Assembly (NCBI RefSeq): GCF_002019735.1
Contig: NZ_KV917378.1
Span: 1,390,869-1,454,868 of the forward strand
Origin: Salipaludibacillus agaradhaerens
GTDB taxonomy: Bacteria; Bacillota; Bacilli; Bacillales; Salisediminibacteriaceae
Direction: 5' to 3'
DNA length: 64,000 bases
Shown here: positions 46,348 to 55,684 of the stretch, piece after piece
Layout: each line of letters starts with the position of its first letter
Position numbering within the stretch: position 1 is the stretch's first letter
Notes under the pieces: model-generated
Database searches by the model: none
What the model was told of the DNA's origin: nothing
The model's input: only the letters and a program-made list of their open reading frames with translations
Translations under genes and position numbers: made by a program

Positions 46348-48411
46348 TTAATTGGTTGATGATCCTTTCAATACAGCAATACCGTATGGTTTTAAGCGAA
46401 TCTCCGCGCCACTTTCCTCGTTATCTATCAGGTCAATAAACTGCTCACCTACTTCCACTGTTTGACTCTCACCTGTAAAGTTCATGAGAAATAGATAATC
46501 TGTTTCACCATCAGTACGCTTTTGTAAGGTAACGCCTGTAGGCAAGTGACTATTTAAGTGACGCTTCAGGCCTGCTTTGAAACTAATTTGCGTGTAAAAT
46601 GCTTCGTAAAAATGTTGACTACCGTGTGCGGCTACATAGTAAGCTTGACCTTCACCATAAGCATGACTTGTAACAGCTGGCTTTCCAGCATAAAAATCAT
46701 GTTCATACGTTGCAATAGTTTCTGCTCCTTCCAAACGGATAATGTCACATAACTCATAGACATTGTACTCCCCAGTCATATTAAGGGTGTTATCATCAGT
46801 CGCCACCATAACGTTCGTTTCATGATCATACAAAGCATCAATTTCTTCTGAATAAATACCTAACGTTTTCCGCAATGGTTCAGGGAAACCACCTAAATAT
46901 ACAAGATCATGTTCATCGACAATACCTGACCAATAAGTCGTTACAAAATGACCACCAGCAGCTACAAAAGCTTCAATCTTATCACTCACACCTGTTTTCA
47001 TCATATAAAGCATCGGGGCAATCACAAGCTTATACTTTGAAAAATCACACTGAGAGTCAACTATATCCACTGAAATCCCTTGCTCCCAAAATGCTTGATA
47101 GTGTTGTCGAACCGTTCTTTCATAATGAATACCAATATTACGAGGACCTTGAGAATCTTTCACAGCCCAACGATTTTCCCAATCAAATACGATGGCAACC
47201 TCTGAATGAACAGATGTACCTGCCACATCACGCAATTGTTCCAAAACTCCACCTAATTCGCTTACCTCTCGAAAAACGCGCGTATCCTCTCCTCCTTTAT
47301 GGTCAATGACAGCGCCATGAAGTTTTTCACTCGATCCTCTACTTTTTCGCCACTGAAAATATTGCACTGTATCTGCCCCATGAGCCACAGCTTGAAGGGA
47401 AGAAAGCAGATGCATGCCCGGCTTCTTTAATTTACTTATGTTTTGCCAGTTCGTTAAGCTTGGAGTGCTTTCCATGAGCATAAAAGGTTGCCCGTCTTTT
47501 AACGAGCGCATTAAATCATGGTTAAATGACACCCAAGAAGCTAGATTTGAAGGGGGTTCCCCATCGTGCCATGTTGGATACGAATCCCAAGAGACGACAT
47601 CCACATGCTTAGCAAACTCCCAATAATTTAACCCTTCAAACGCTTCCATAAAATTCGTCGTTACAGGCAATTGATTGGCCTTTGTACGAATTCCCTCAAC
47701 TTCGTGCTTAAAGAAATCAATTGTTTGATCTGTTACAAATCGATTCCAGTCGAGATTAAGCCCGTGAACTGATCTTTCACCATGAGGGGCCGGTGACTCA
47801 ATTTGCGACCACGATGTTATTGTGTGACTCCAAAATGTCGTCCACCAAGCATGGTTCAATTTGTCAAGCGTCCCATATTTATTTTTAAGCCACATTCTAA
47901 AAGCTTCCTGACAATAGTCACAATGACAGTCACCTCCATACTCGTTTGAAATATGCCAACCGATAACAGCAGGATGGTCAGCATAACGTTCTGAAAGCTT
48001 CCTATTCATGATCGTCACTTTCTCTCTATAAATCGGGGACGTAAAGCAATGATTATGTCGTTCACCATGTAAATTTTTGATCCGATTTTTCGAAGTGCGC
48101 AGTACTTCCGGGTATTTCTCAGACATCCAAGCAGGCCTTGCCCCACTTGGCGTCGCTAAAAAGACATAAATATCGTTTTCATATAGCGTATCTAACACAT
48201 TATCAAGCCATTCGAACGTGAACATCCCCTCTTCTGGCTCTAGAGATACCCATGAGAATATTCCTACAGACATGACATTGCAGGAGGCTTTTTTCATAAG
48301 ACGTATATCTTCTTCAAATACACCAGGATAATCAAGCCATTGTTCAGGATTATAATCAGCACCGTGTAACAATCCTTGGATTTTATCACTGATGAAAGGG
48401 AATTTTTTCAT
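46348..48411 (-). CDS. ganA: Beta-galactosidase, GH42
   Basis: 687 residues, intracellular, cleaves galacto-oligosaccharides. N156-E157 (ISNEYGG) acid/base and E314 (MLMESTP) nucleophile; structural zinc site of C122, C162, C164 and C167. Three domains: TIM barrel (about 1-390), trimerisation domain (390-600), C-terminal beta domain ending VTLQKRTDGETDYLFLMNF. AAAGGTGAT precedes the ATG. Between it and ganQ (100 bases) lies a shortened family 2 repeat, an unusual feature inside an operon. Confidence 0.94.
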   Translation of the reverse strand: MKKFPFISDKIQGLLHGADYNPEQWLDYPGVFEEDIRLMKKASCNVMSVGIFSWVSLEPEEGMFTFEWLDNVLDTLYENDIYVFLATPSGARPAWMSEKYPEVLRTSKNRIKNLHGERHNHCFTSPIYREKVTIMNRKLSERYADHPAVIGWHISNEYGGDCHCDYCQEAFRMWLKNKYGTLDKLNHAWWTTFWSHTITSWSQIESPAPHGERSVHGLNLDWNRFVTDQTIDFFKHEVEGIRTKANQLPVTTNFMEAFEGLNYWEFAKHVDVVSWDSYPTWHDGEPPSNLASWVSFNHDLMRSLKDGQPFMLMESTPSLTNWQNISKLKKPGMHLLSSLQAVAHGADTVQYFQWRKSRGSSEKLHGAVIDHKGGEDTRVFREVSELGGVLEQLRDVAGTSVHSEVAIVFDWENRWAVKDSQGPRNIGIHYERTVRQHYQAFWEQGISVDIVDSQCDFSKYKLVIAPMLYMMKTGVSDKIEAFVAAGGHFVTTYWSGIVDEHDLVYLGGFPEPLRKTLGIYSEEIDALYDHETNVMVATDDNTLNMTGEYNVYELCDIIRLEGAETIATYEHDFYAGKPAVTSHAYGEGQAYYVAAHGSQHFYEAFYTQISFKAGLKRHLNSHLPTGVTLQKRTDGETDYLFLMNFTGESQTVEVGEQFIDLIDNEESGAEIRLKPYGIAVLKGSSTN

Positions 48412-48448
48412 AAAATCACATCACCTTTACATTCATTAATAAAGCTAA

Positions 48449-48493
48449 GCTTCAATCAGTGGGGGTTTTACTGCCCCTTAAGAGTGGGATAAA
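48449..48493 (-). repeat. Structured leader repeat, family 2, copy I (short)
   Basis: Minus strand TTATCCCACTCTTAAGGGG...CCCCCACTGATTGAAGCTTAG: the two ends of copy H joined with the middle lost. It still forms a hairpin pairing CAGT/ACTG and CCCC/GGGG. It lies 38 bases upstream of the ganA start, in the ganQ-ganA gap. Confidence 0.7.
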
Positions 48494-48511
48494 ATGAGAC
48501 ATCACAAGCTC

Positions 48512-49357
48512 TTAACCTTTCGTACCACCAGCTGTTAGACCGGAAATAAGATACCGTTGTAAATATAAAAATACAGCGGCAATGGGAATAGCCACGAGAA
48601 TCGCTCCCGCTGCAAAACGCGTAAAATTGTTATCGAATTCATTACTCACAAAATTAAACAATCCTAAAGCTAACGTAAAATTCTCTTCGCTTCTCAGCAC
48701 AATTCTCGGTAATAAGAAATCCATAAACGGCGTCATAAATTGGAACAAGGCAACCACTGAGATTATGGGCTTAGCAAGAGGGATCATAATCGAATAAAAA
48801 ACTCGTAACGGGCCAGCGCCGTCAATCCTTGCCGCTTCATCTAACTCTTTCGGCACTGTATCAAAATAACCTTTTACTAGAAACGTCATCATTGGCACAC
48901 TAGCCCCGACATAGATGATAATTAACCCAACGAGATTATCGATAAGTCCTACCATATTTAATAAAAGGTAGATTGCCACCATCGCCATTAATATGGGGAA
49001 CATTTGTAACACTAATAGGATAAATAAGCCGTTTTTCCTACCGACAAATTTAAACCTTGAAAAGGCATATGCAGTCAATGTAGATATGACTACTGAGAAA
49101 AACGAGGTTGCAGTCGCCACGATTAAACTATTTTTATACCATGTAACATAACGTCCCCGTGGATCATCAAAGAACAGCCATTTAAAATGCTCTAAACTCC
49201 AATTTTCCGGGATCATTGTAGCTGAAAATAAGCTTCTTCCTGGGTTAAGGGACATACCAACAGCCCATAAAAGAGGATAAGCAATGATGACAAACATAAT
49301 TGCAAATACCCCATAAATCGCTGCCACTTCAAGTTTACTTTTTGTTTTAGCCTTCAA
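48512..49357 (-). CDS. ganQ: Galacto-oligosaccharide ABC permease GanQ (MalG-like)
   Basis: 281 residues, six membrane helices. The EAA loop reads ELDEAARIDGAGPLRVFYSIMIPLAKP, the coupling sequence of sugar permeases. It overlaps ganP by four bases (ATGA), so the two are coupled. Receives substrate from GanS; the ATPase (probably MsmX-like, shared) is not in the operon. Confidence 0.93.
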   Translation of the reverse strand: MKAKTKSKLEVAAIYGVFAIMFVIIAYPLLWAVGMSLNPGRSLFSATMIPENWSLEHFKWLFFDDPRGRYVTWYKNSLIVATATSFFSVVISTLTAYAFSRFKFVGRKNGLFILLVLQMFPILMAMVAIYLLLNMVGLIDNLVGLIIIYVGASVPMMTFLVKGYFDTVPKELDEAARIDGAGPLRVFYSIMIPLAKPIISVVALFQFMTPFMDFLLPRIVLRSEENFTLALGLFNFVSNEFDNNFTRFAAGAILVAIPIAAVFLYLQRYLISGLTAGGTKG

Positions 49358-50652
49358 TATACTTCACCCTCTTCCTTATAAGAACGGGTTCTTCTAAATT
49401 GTAAGAAAGCAAGTAACCCTATGATCAATCCGATAATCATAGAAATGGCAGCCGCCATACTATAATTTTGTTGGGAAAAAGTAAGATTGTAGACCCAAGA
49501 GATAAGAATATCGGTTCCACCTGCATTTTGTCCGCGAATAGCAGGTCCACCCTCATTAAAGAGATAAATAATATTAAAATTATTAAAGTTATGCGTGTAT
49601 TGCATAATCATCAACGGTGCTGTGGCAAACATAACGTGTGGAAACGTTATTTTAGTGAACTTTTGCCACCTTGAAGCCCCATCCACATCTGCAGCTTCAT
49701 ACCATTCATTCGAGACACTTTGTAGCACACCTGTAAATAAAGCAAACACAAACGGGAATCCAAGCCAAACTTGAATGGAGATGATTGCGACTCGTGTCCA
49801 GAAGACATCTGTTAACCATGGAATGCTCATATTAAATAGCGGTTCCATAATCTGTCTATTAATCGCACCAAATCCATCATTAAACATAGCTGCAAAAATG
49901 AGGATAGATACGAATCCCGGCACAGCCCAAGGTAAAATAAGCATCGTTCTTAATGTTTTCTTAAATTTGATCCGCTTATCGTTCACGAGAACCGCAAGGA
50001 ACAAGGCCAAAGCGATTTGAAGTGTGGTAGCGACAAGTGTCCATATAATCGTCCAGCTAATAACACTTAAGAATGTATTTTGCCAAATTGGTACAGTTGC
50101 AAGCTGTATAAAATTATCGAAACCTACCCAATCCAACAAAGCTGCCGGAGGGGCGTTCCTCAATCGATAATTCATAAATGCTAAAGATAGCATAAAAGCT
50201 AGCGGTAAAATAATCGCGAACACGACTAAGAAAAAGCCTGGACCTATGAGAAAATATGGAAATGTCTTTTCGTAAGTGTTGTGAAACGACTCTTTTAAAG
50301 AAGGAATCGTAAAACCACTCTTTAATTTTTCTGCATCTTTATAAGCGTCTCGTAAATTAATGCCATAGAATAATAGAGCCATTATTAAAAGAAAGATCGT
50401 CACAAGCCCTTGAATAATTAAAACGAGAGAATGATCTCTCCCCACTTGTGTACCGAGTGTAAAAATCCCCCATAATCCCATATCGATAAAATCTGTAAAG
50501 GCAATAATAAAAGCGAAAAAAAGAATAAAGAAGATACTTCCTTTATAAAATTTACGATTGTAAAATTGTCCTATACCTGGAATGATTGATAATAGAAGTG
50601 CTTGCAGCGGCTTATGATTAGTAAAACGGTGTGTATCTGGATCTGTTCCCAC
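49354..50652 (-). CDS. ganP: Galacto-oligosaccharide ABC permease GanP (MalF-like)
   Basis: 432 residues, with two extra N-terminal membrane helices (about 14-60) before the conserved permease core, as in B. subtilis GanP. The EAA loop is EWYEAADVDGASRWQKFTKITFPH. Starts at GTG, eight bases after AAAGGAGG. Located 80 bases after ganS and overlapping ganQ. Confidence 0.93.
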   Translation of the reverse strand: MGTDPDTHRFTNHKPLQALLLSIIPGIGQFYNRKFYKGSIFFILFFAFIIAFTDFIDMGLWGIFTLGTQVGRDHSLVLIIQGLVTIFLLIMALLFYGINLRDAYKDAEKLKSGFTIPSLKESFHNTYEKTFPYFLIGPGFFLVVFAIILPLAFMLSLAFMNYRLRNAPPAALLDWVGFDNFIQLATVPIWQNTFLSVISWTIIWTLVATTLQIALALFLAVLVNDKRIKFKKTLRTMLILPWAVPGFVSILIFAAMFNDGFGAINRQIMEPLFNMSIPWLTDVFWTRVAIISIQVWLGFPFVFALFTGVLQSVSNEWYEAADVDGASRWQKFTKITFPHVMFATAPLMIMQYTHNFNNFNIIYLFNEGGPAIRGQNAGGTDILISWVYNLTFSQQNYSMAAAISMIIGLIIGLLAFLQFRRTRSYKEEGEVY

Positions 50653-50732
50653 CCTGCTAGCCTCCTTTCTATAATTTAAACAGAAAGGAAAGTGTAGAAC
50701 TTCCCTTTCCCTATAGCATTCTGAAGGGCTAG

Positions 50733-52007
50733 TTAATTCATCATGTCAATATAATCATGAATTTCTTCAACAGCTTCTTCTAGAATTTCTCCTGGATCTT
50801 GTCCCTCAGCGTTGAATTGTAAGGAATCTTCCATCGGGTCCCAAACTTGTCCCATTTCAGGAATATTTGGCATTGGCTCCGCTGATTGAGATTGCTCTAA
50901 AAAGGCTTCTGCAAACTCGTCTTCTACAGTAGCGTCAGGTCTAGCAGGAATTTCTCCGGTTTCTTCATAGTAGTAAGATTGAGCGTCAGCTGTTGATAAA
51001 TACAGAGCTAATTGTGATGCCCAATACGTGTTTTCTGAGTAATTCGATACGAGCCACCCTTTGACACCTGCAAATGGTGTTGGCGTATTCCCGTTAGACA
51101 GCTCAGGAAGTGGCGCAACGCCTAGACTATCACCTAACGCCTCTGAATAAGACGCCATTGCCCATGGACCAGAAACGGCCATCGCGACTTTTCCATCTGT
51201 AAATAACCCATTAATCACGTCTTCATCAACACTACGGGGTAAAATTCCCCGTTCGAATAATGACTGAACTTCCTCATAGGCTTCAACAGCACCATCATTA
51301 TCTAAACCAATATCGTCAATGTTATAATTTCCTTCATCATCTTGTGAGAAGACATAGCCTCCGTAGCCACCGATCCATGGATAAACATGGTAAAAATTCA
51401 ACGCTTCAAATAAAAAACCATATTCGTCATGACTAGCATCTGTTAACGAGTCTGCCAACTCGTAAAGCTCGTCCATCGTTTCTGGGACAGCGTCTATAAG
51501 ATCTTTATTATAGTAAAGAGCTGTATTTTCCATCACGAGGGGTGCGCCATAAACTTCGCCATCTAATGTAAATGCTGTGACAGCTTCTTCTGTATACTCA
51601 GCAAGAGTATCTTCATCTACCTCAAGAGGAGCTAATAAGTTTTGTGACGTCAAATCTCCGAGTCTATCATGTGGCTGAAAAATCACATCCGGTCCTATAC
51701 CGCCTGGAGCATCTAACGCAAATGCTTCATCTTGATCGGCCATCAAATAGGCTGTCACTTCTACTTCAATACCGTATTCATCCTCAAACTGTGAAACTAA
51801 CTCTTGAACGGCCGCAAACTGATACTCATCATCATTAGCCCAAATCTCTAACGAGTCAGGTTTTTCCGGTTCTCCTGTTTCATTATGATCATTGACAGTA
51901 TTATTGGCATTTGACGTTTCTGTCTCTGTGTCATCATCCGGTCCACAACCAGCTAAAGCTGAAACGACAAGAATTGACATCCCTAAACTTACTATAAATC
52001 TTTTCAT
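50733..52007 (-). CDS. ganS: Galacto-oligosaccharide binding lipoprotein GanS
   Basis: 424 residues. Signal with lipobox LAGC (residues about 18-21), a highly acidic mature start (GPDDDTETETSN...), then a solute-binding protein family 1 domain (SLEIWANDDEYQFAAVQELVSQFEDEYGIEVEV). Exported, membrane-anchored receptor for galacto-oligosaccharides. Strong negative charge suggests a halophilic or alkaliphilic host. The start is ATG (52007), with a possible TTG one codon before. First gene of the gan operon; cre upstream. Confidence 0.92.
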   Translation of the reverse strand: MKRFIVSLGMSILVVSALAGCGPDDDTETETSNANNTVNDHNETGEPEKPDSLEIWANDDEYQFAAVQELVSQFEDEYGIEVEVTAYLMADQDEAFALDAPGGIGPDVIFQPHDRLGDLTSQNLLAPLEVDEDTLAEYTEEAVTAFTLDGEVYGAPLVMENTALYYNKDLIDAVPETMDELYELADSLTDASHDEYGFLFEALNFYHVYPWIGGYGGYVFSQDDEGNYNIDDIGLDNDGAVEAYEEVQSLFERGILPRSVDEDVINGLFTDGKVAMAVSGPWAMASYSEALGDSLGVAPLPELSNGNTPTPFAGVKGWLVSNYSENTYWASQLALYLSTADAQSYYYEETGEIPARPDATVEDEFAEAFLEQSQSAEPMPNIPEMGQVWDPMEDSLQFNAEGQDPGEILEEAVEEIHDYIDMMN

Positions 52008-52053
52008 CAAGATTCAACTCCTTTTTTATTTTTTACTAGTAACACACTTAAAT

Positions 52054-52067
52054 TATAAGCGCTTACA
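52054..52067. promoter_or_regulatory. cre site upstream of ganS
   Basis: Minus strand TGTAAGCGCTTATA matches the CcpA consensus with one mismatch. It lies about 47 bases upstream of the ganS start codon, consistent with catabolite repression of the operon. Confidence 0.65.
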
Positions 52068-52085
52068 TACCTCTTTTAATATAAA

Positions 52086-52129
52086 ATAACTCTTAATTTT
52101 TATGAAAAAATGAAACAAATTAGAGTTAT
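52086..52129. promoter_or_regulatory. Inverted repeat between the AraC gene and ganS
   Basis: ATAACTCTTAATTT (52086-52099) faces AAATTAGAGTTAT (52117-52129), 13 of 14 bases inverted. It may be the binding site of the AraC-family protein encoded upstream. No strong -35 precedes the -10 candidate TATATT, which fits an activated promoter. Confidence 0.5.
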
Positions 52130-52294
52130 CCTTTAAAGGAATAGAGACACAAAATGAATAATTAATCATTATTAAAAATTCAATGTATATCTTTATTTAT
52201 AAGGTTTAAAATCTAAACACTTCATAATAAATCTTTTAAAACTCAAATTTCGGGTGATACAACATTATAAAAATATGATACTTTATTAATTAAA

Positions 52295-53122
52295 TTAACT
52301 GTGAAGGATACGATACTTTCTGGGCGTAATCCCCTCTTTTTTTCTGAACGTAGCAACAAAATTACTAACATCATTAAATCCTACTAGAGCAGCTACTTGA
52401 TTGAGGGGAATCTCTTGATTCGATACTAAAATTTCTTTAGACTTTCTTATTCTAAGCTGAATTAAAAATGAATAAGGGCTAATACCAAAGGTATCTTGAA
52501 AGAGTCTATTTAAGTATTGAGGACTCATATTCATATGATTGGCAATATCCTGCAAACCTATATTATCGGCATAAACAATTTCCAACCAATCTACAACAGG
52601 CCGAACCTTCGTATAATTATGAGAAAGCGAAGGCTGATTGTTAATTTTCCCATAAGTTCTCAATTTAATTAAGAAATGATACAAGTAGCTAGATAGCTCT
52701 AAACGTGAGAATTCAGACTCCACCTCCACTTTATCGATCATTGCTTTCATTATATTGTAAAAATGCTTATCTTTGTTTTCGTTATACACAGCTGAAAAAT
52801 TCAATTCTAATGCCTTTAAAATGGAGACAACAGAAACACCCCCAAATGTGATATAGGCAGTAGACCATAAAGAGCCATTCGTATAATAAGAATGGGGTGT
52901 ATATGGCTTGAGGAAGATGCCTCTTCCCGGTGTCATCATATAAGATTGACCGTTAAAAGTGAAAGTTCCCTTTCCTTCTAACGTTAATAGCCAGTGAAAG
53001 TAAGGATACCCCTCCGGTCTTGTGAACTTTTGTTCCTGTGGATTATAGCCAACACTTTCTACAAATAACGGCAAGTTTTGTTCACCAGCTACAAAGGTGA
53101 ACCTCTTTTTATGAAAATACAT
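52295..53122 (-). CDS. AraC family transcriptional regulator
   Basis: 275 residues. N-terminal cupin-like sensing domain (about 15-100, FHWLLTLEGKGTFTFNGQSYMMTPGRGIFLKPYTPHSYY) and two C-terminal helix-turn-helices (about 175-275: IGLQDIANHMNMSPQYLNRLFQDTFGISPYSFLIQLRIRKSK...VGFNDVSNFVATFRKKEGITPRKYR). GAGGTGA precedes the ATG. It is directly upstream of ganS on the same strand, and is the likely galactan-responsive activator. B. subtilis uses the LacI-type repressor GanR instead. Confidence 0.9.
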   Translation of the reverse strand: MYFHKKRFTFVAGEQNLPLFVESVGYNPQEQKFTRPEGYPYFHWLLTLEGKGTFTFNGQSYMMTPGRGIFLKPYTPHSYYTNGSLWSTAYITFGGVSVVSILKALELNFSAVYNENKDKHFYNIMKAMIDKVEVESEFSRLELSSYLYHFLIKLRTYGKINNQPSLSHNYTKVRPVVDWLEIVYADNIGLQDIANHMNMSPQYLNRLFQDTFGISPYSFLIQLRIRKSKEILVSNQEIPLNQVAALVGFNDVSNFVATFRKKEGITPRKYRILHS

Positions 53123-53231
53123 TACTAAATCACCTCTTTACTTTAAGCCTTCAATAACCATCAGAACATCTTTGTGTATTGTCAGTATGTCTAAGAACTT
53201 CTATGTGTCGTTCAGTTTTATTATAAACCAA

Positions 53232-53319
53232 CCTTCAATCAGTAGCTGCTTTCGTTCTTCTTTCACTGATTGATAAGGTCCGTGATTAAGGAGATGAGCA
53301 TCCGTTATCTGTGATAAAA
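53232..53319 (+). repeat. Dispersed structured repeat, family 1, copy G (internally deleted)
   Basis: CCTTCAATCAGTAGCTGC...TTTCACTGATTGATAAGG, then GTGATTAAGGAGATGAGCATCCGTTATCTGTGATAAAA. The head is intact, the central hairpin lost. It lies in the gap before the hypothetical gene at 53392. Confidence 0.68.
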
Positions 53320-53391
53320 TACTTTATATCATAAAGGAGTGGGGATAAAAGGCATTTCCTCCCATTTGAAAAGACCAGGAGGCTAATCATC

Positions 53392-54180
53392 ATGGAAAAA
53401 GAGGTCCATAAAGTAAGATCACGTGCTAGACGCTTTAAGAAATTATTTGAGAAAATCTCCATTAATGCGCTTCCGTGGGAAATTGACGGTATACATTATT
53501 TTATGGTGAATTATCTTAAATTTAATAAGCTCCAGGGGACAGCCATTTTCTCCCCGAAAAAACGGGACGAGCATCCTGCTTCTGCCCGGGAAGCCCACTC
53601 CCCACTATTTCAATTTTATAGGCTTATGAATGAAATACATGTAGTAGGTAATAGAAGAGCCACCATTGATCCTACTTATTTTGAACACCCCCTTTCTCTT
53701 TCTAGTGAGGTGGAAAATTCTGTTCTACAAGAAGGACATGCTTTTCTCACCACGTTATTTCATAAACAAATTCAGCTTAAGCATGTTTATGCTCATTTTT
53801 TCGGAGAATTAGCTAAACTGCGTCAAGATTCCAAACCATTATCACAAGTTCATCTAGACTTGGCAATAACGACGATTGCTGAGCTTGAGCTCTATAATTA
53901 TGAAATAATGAAAGAGACAGCAAAGCATATACACGTGCTAAAAGATTGGATAAGCGCTATGAAACATGAAAAACTATGGGAAGAGATGTCTCAAAATCAA
54001 CGTGTCTTCTTTCAACAAATGGTGCAAAATGAGCAGAAGATGAAGGAACAACTTAAAAGCCTGTCAATCACCCATCAGGCAAATCGAGATAAATTGTTAA
54101 AATCGACTAAGAAAAAATATACCAACTTCTTAAAGGAAGAACGGGTTAAAGACTTTGCCAGTCTTCGTTCCCCACGGTAA
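53392..54180 (+). CDS. Hypothetical protein, 262 residues
   Basis: Not recognised. Basic, soluble, mostly helical. The last 100 residues (EKLWEEMSQNQRVFFQQMVQNEQKMKEQLKSL...) look like a coiled coil. N-terminus has RSRARRFKKLFEKIS. CAGGAGG lies about nine bases before the ATG. No signal peptide or membrane helix. It is isolated, with repeat copy G upstream and a hairpin downstream, so the context offers no hint. Confidence 0.72.
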   Translation: MEKEVHKVRSRARRFKKLFEKISINALPWEIDGIHYFMVNYLKFNKLQGTAIFSPKKRDEHPASAREAHSPLFQFYRLMNEIHVVGNRRATIDPTYFEHPLSLSSEVENSVLQEGHAFLTTLFHKQIQLKHVYAHFFGELAKLRQDSKPLSQVHLDLAITTIAELELYNYEIMKETAKHIHVLKDWISAMKHEKLWEEMSQNQRVFFQQMVQNEQKMKEQLKSLSITHQANRDKLLKSTKKKYTNFLKEERVKDFASLRSPR

Positions 54181-54337
54181 AGCCCATTTCCCCCCAAAAA
54201 GAAGATCAACTTAGTGATAAATATCCTTCTGATTATTTGAAGTACCTTTGCCCCCATCGCACTGGGTGTACAATGGCATAATCTTCGCACCTTACCTTAT
54301 CAATTACTCGCACATACTCCTTGTATAAGGTGGCGTC

Positions 54338-54371
54338 AAAGAGCTAGGAAATCACGTAATCCTAGCTCTTT
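54338..54371 (+). terminator. Hairpin downstream of the hypothetical gene
   Basis: Perfect 12-base-pair stem AAAGAGCTAGGA / TCCTAGCTCTTT, then CATTTGG. Probable terminator; the rest of 54181-54790 holds the FNT control region. Confidence 0.65.
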
Positions 54372-54572
54372 CATTTGGAGAAAAAACTTAACGCTAAATT
54401 CTGTTATAGTCCCCTACAATCAACTGTTTTTCATAAACTCAAACAAAGAAAACCCTTTCATATCAATATTTTTTTACCCTGTAATTAATTTACTTTCAAA
54501 AAATACCTTGCACTCTCTATTAATTATTGATAGAATTTATTCCATTAACGCAGTTAAATATTTGGTTAAGAT

Positions 54573-54590
54573 TTGTTCAACATTTCACAA
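54573..54590 (+). promoter_or_regulatory. Candidate Rex box before the formate/nitrite transporter
   Basis: TTGTTCA-ACAT-TTCACAA compares with the Rex operator TTGTGAA-N4-TTCACAA, with a perfect right arm and two mismatches in the left. B. subtilis ywcJ (an FNT gene) is a known Rex target, which supports it. Confidence 0.55.
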
Positions 54591-54790
54591 ATTCGGTATG
54601 TTTATGCTTTTTAATAAGTGTTGAAAAGTGACTTTAGCACTTAGTAACAATCCCCTGGCTCTATAAAGGAATGTGTACCCCTATTGACCTGTACGGTTTG
54701 CAAGTTAACACGTGCTGCAGGTTTTTTCAATTTGCTTCACTAAAATGTTTCGTGTCACGAATTATATTGCTAGAAAGAAGGATTACACCT

Positions 54791-55573
54791 ATGGAAACCA
54801 CCTCATTAGAAAAAGTAGAACAGTTAGCATTAAAAAAAGAAAAAATATTTAAAAGTGGCATCTCACGCTATTTACTCCGTGCTATTCTTGCCAGTATGTT
54901 CATTGGATTCGGCGTCATTGTAGCCTTTAAGACGGGAAGTTTTTTTTATACAGAAGCGCCGCCCTGGACTTATCCTATGGCCGCTCTCACCTTTGGGAGT
55001 GCCATTATCTTAATTGCGTACGGTGGCGGTGATTTGTTTACCGGTAATACCTTTTACTTTACTTATACAGCTTTAAGAGGAAAAATGAAGTGGTCACGAG
55101 TGTTCACCCTTTGGAGCTATACTTACTTAGGAAATATTATTGGAGCTGCCTTTTTCGCTTTTTTAATTTTTACAACAGGGTTATTTAATAGTCCCGATGT
55201 AAACGCCTTTCTTTTAGGAGTTGTTGAAAAGAAAATGACCGATCCCACAATGGAGCTTTTTTTTCGCGCGATCCTTTGTAACTGGCTCATTTGCTTAGCC
55301 TTTTTCTTGCCGATGTCTATGAAAGAGGATATGGCTAAAATAATAACAATGGTGCTATTCGTTTTTTGCTTCTTCATCTCCGGCTACGAACATAGTATTG
55401 CAAATATGTGTACGTTCGCCATTGCATTTGTGTTAAATCCGCCTGATGCCGTCAGTATTCAAGGGATGATATACAATCTTGTGCCTGTTACACTTGGTAA
55501 TATAATCGGTGGGAGTGTGTTAATGGCAGGTGTCTATTACTATATAAACAAGCCATTTCTATCAGATAACTAG
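54791..55573 (+). CDS. Formate/nitrite transporter family (FNT) channel
   Basis: 260 residues, six membrane helices. FNT marks: ILASMFIGFGVIVAFKTGSFF at helix 1, YGGGDLFTGNTFYFTYTALRGK at the first half-helix, and AILCNWLICLAFFLPMS...EHSIANMCTFAIAF. Resembles YwcJ. Conducts formate, nitrite or similar small anions. AGAAGGA eight bases before the ATG; the upstream extension of 40 residues is not supported. A Rex-type box 200 bases upstream suggests redox control. Confidence 0.88.
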   Translation: METTSLEKVEQLALKKEKIFKSGISRYLLRAILASMFIGFGVIVAFKTGSFFYTEAPPWTYPMAALTFGSAIILIAYGGGDLFTGNTFYFTYTALRGKMKWSRVFTLWSYTYLGNIIGAAFFAFLIFTTGLFNSPDVNAFLLGVVEKKMTDPTMELFFRAILCNWLICLAFFLPMSMKEDMAKIITMVLFVFCFFISGYEHSIANMCTFAIAFVLNPPDAVSIQGMIYNLVPVTLGNIIGGSVLMAGVYYYINKPFLSDN

Positions 55574-55597
55574 ATTACGAGCTTACCAATCTAGCAT

Positions 55598-55644
55598 AAA
55601 AATAGCTGTCTCAAAAGAATTCTCTTTTGTAGACAGCTATTTTT
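55598..55644. terminator. Bidirectional terminator between FNT and PLD genes
   Basis: AAAAATAGCTGTCT and AGACAGCTATTTTT pair perfectly, with an inner CAAAAGA/TCTTTTG extension; T runs on both strands. Confidence 0.9.
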
Positions 55645-55684
55645 GCATTCATTCTTTTTATGAGTGTGACTTCTTTCTTAGAAA

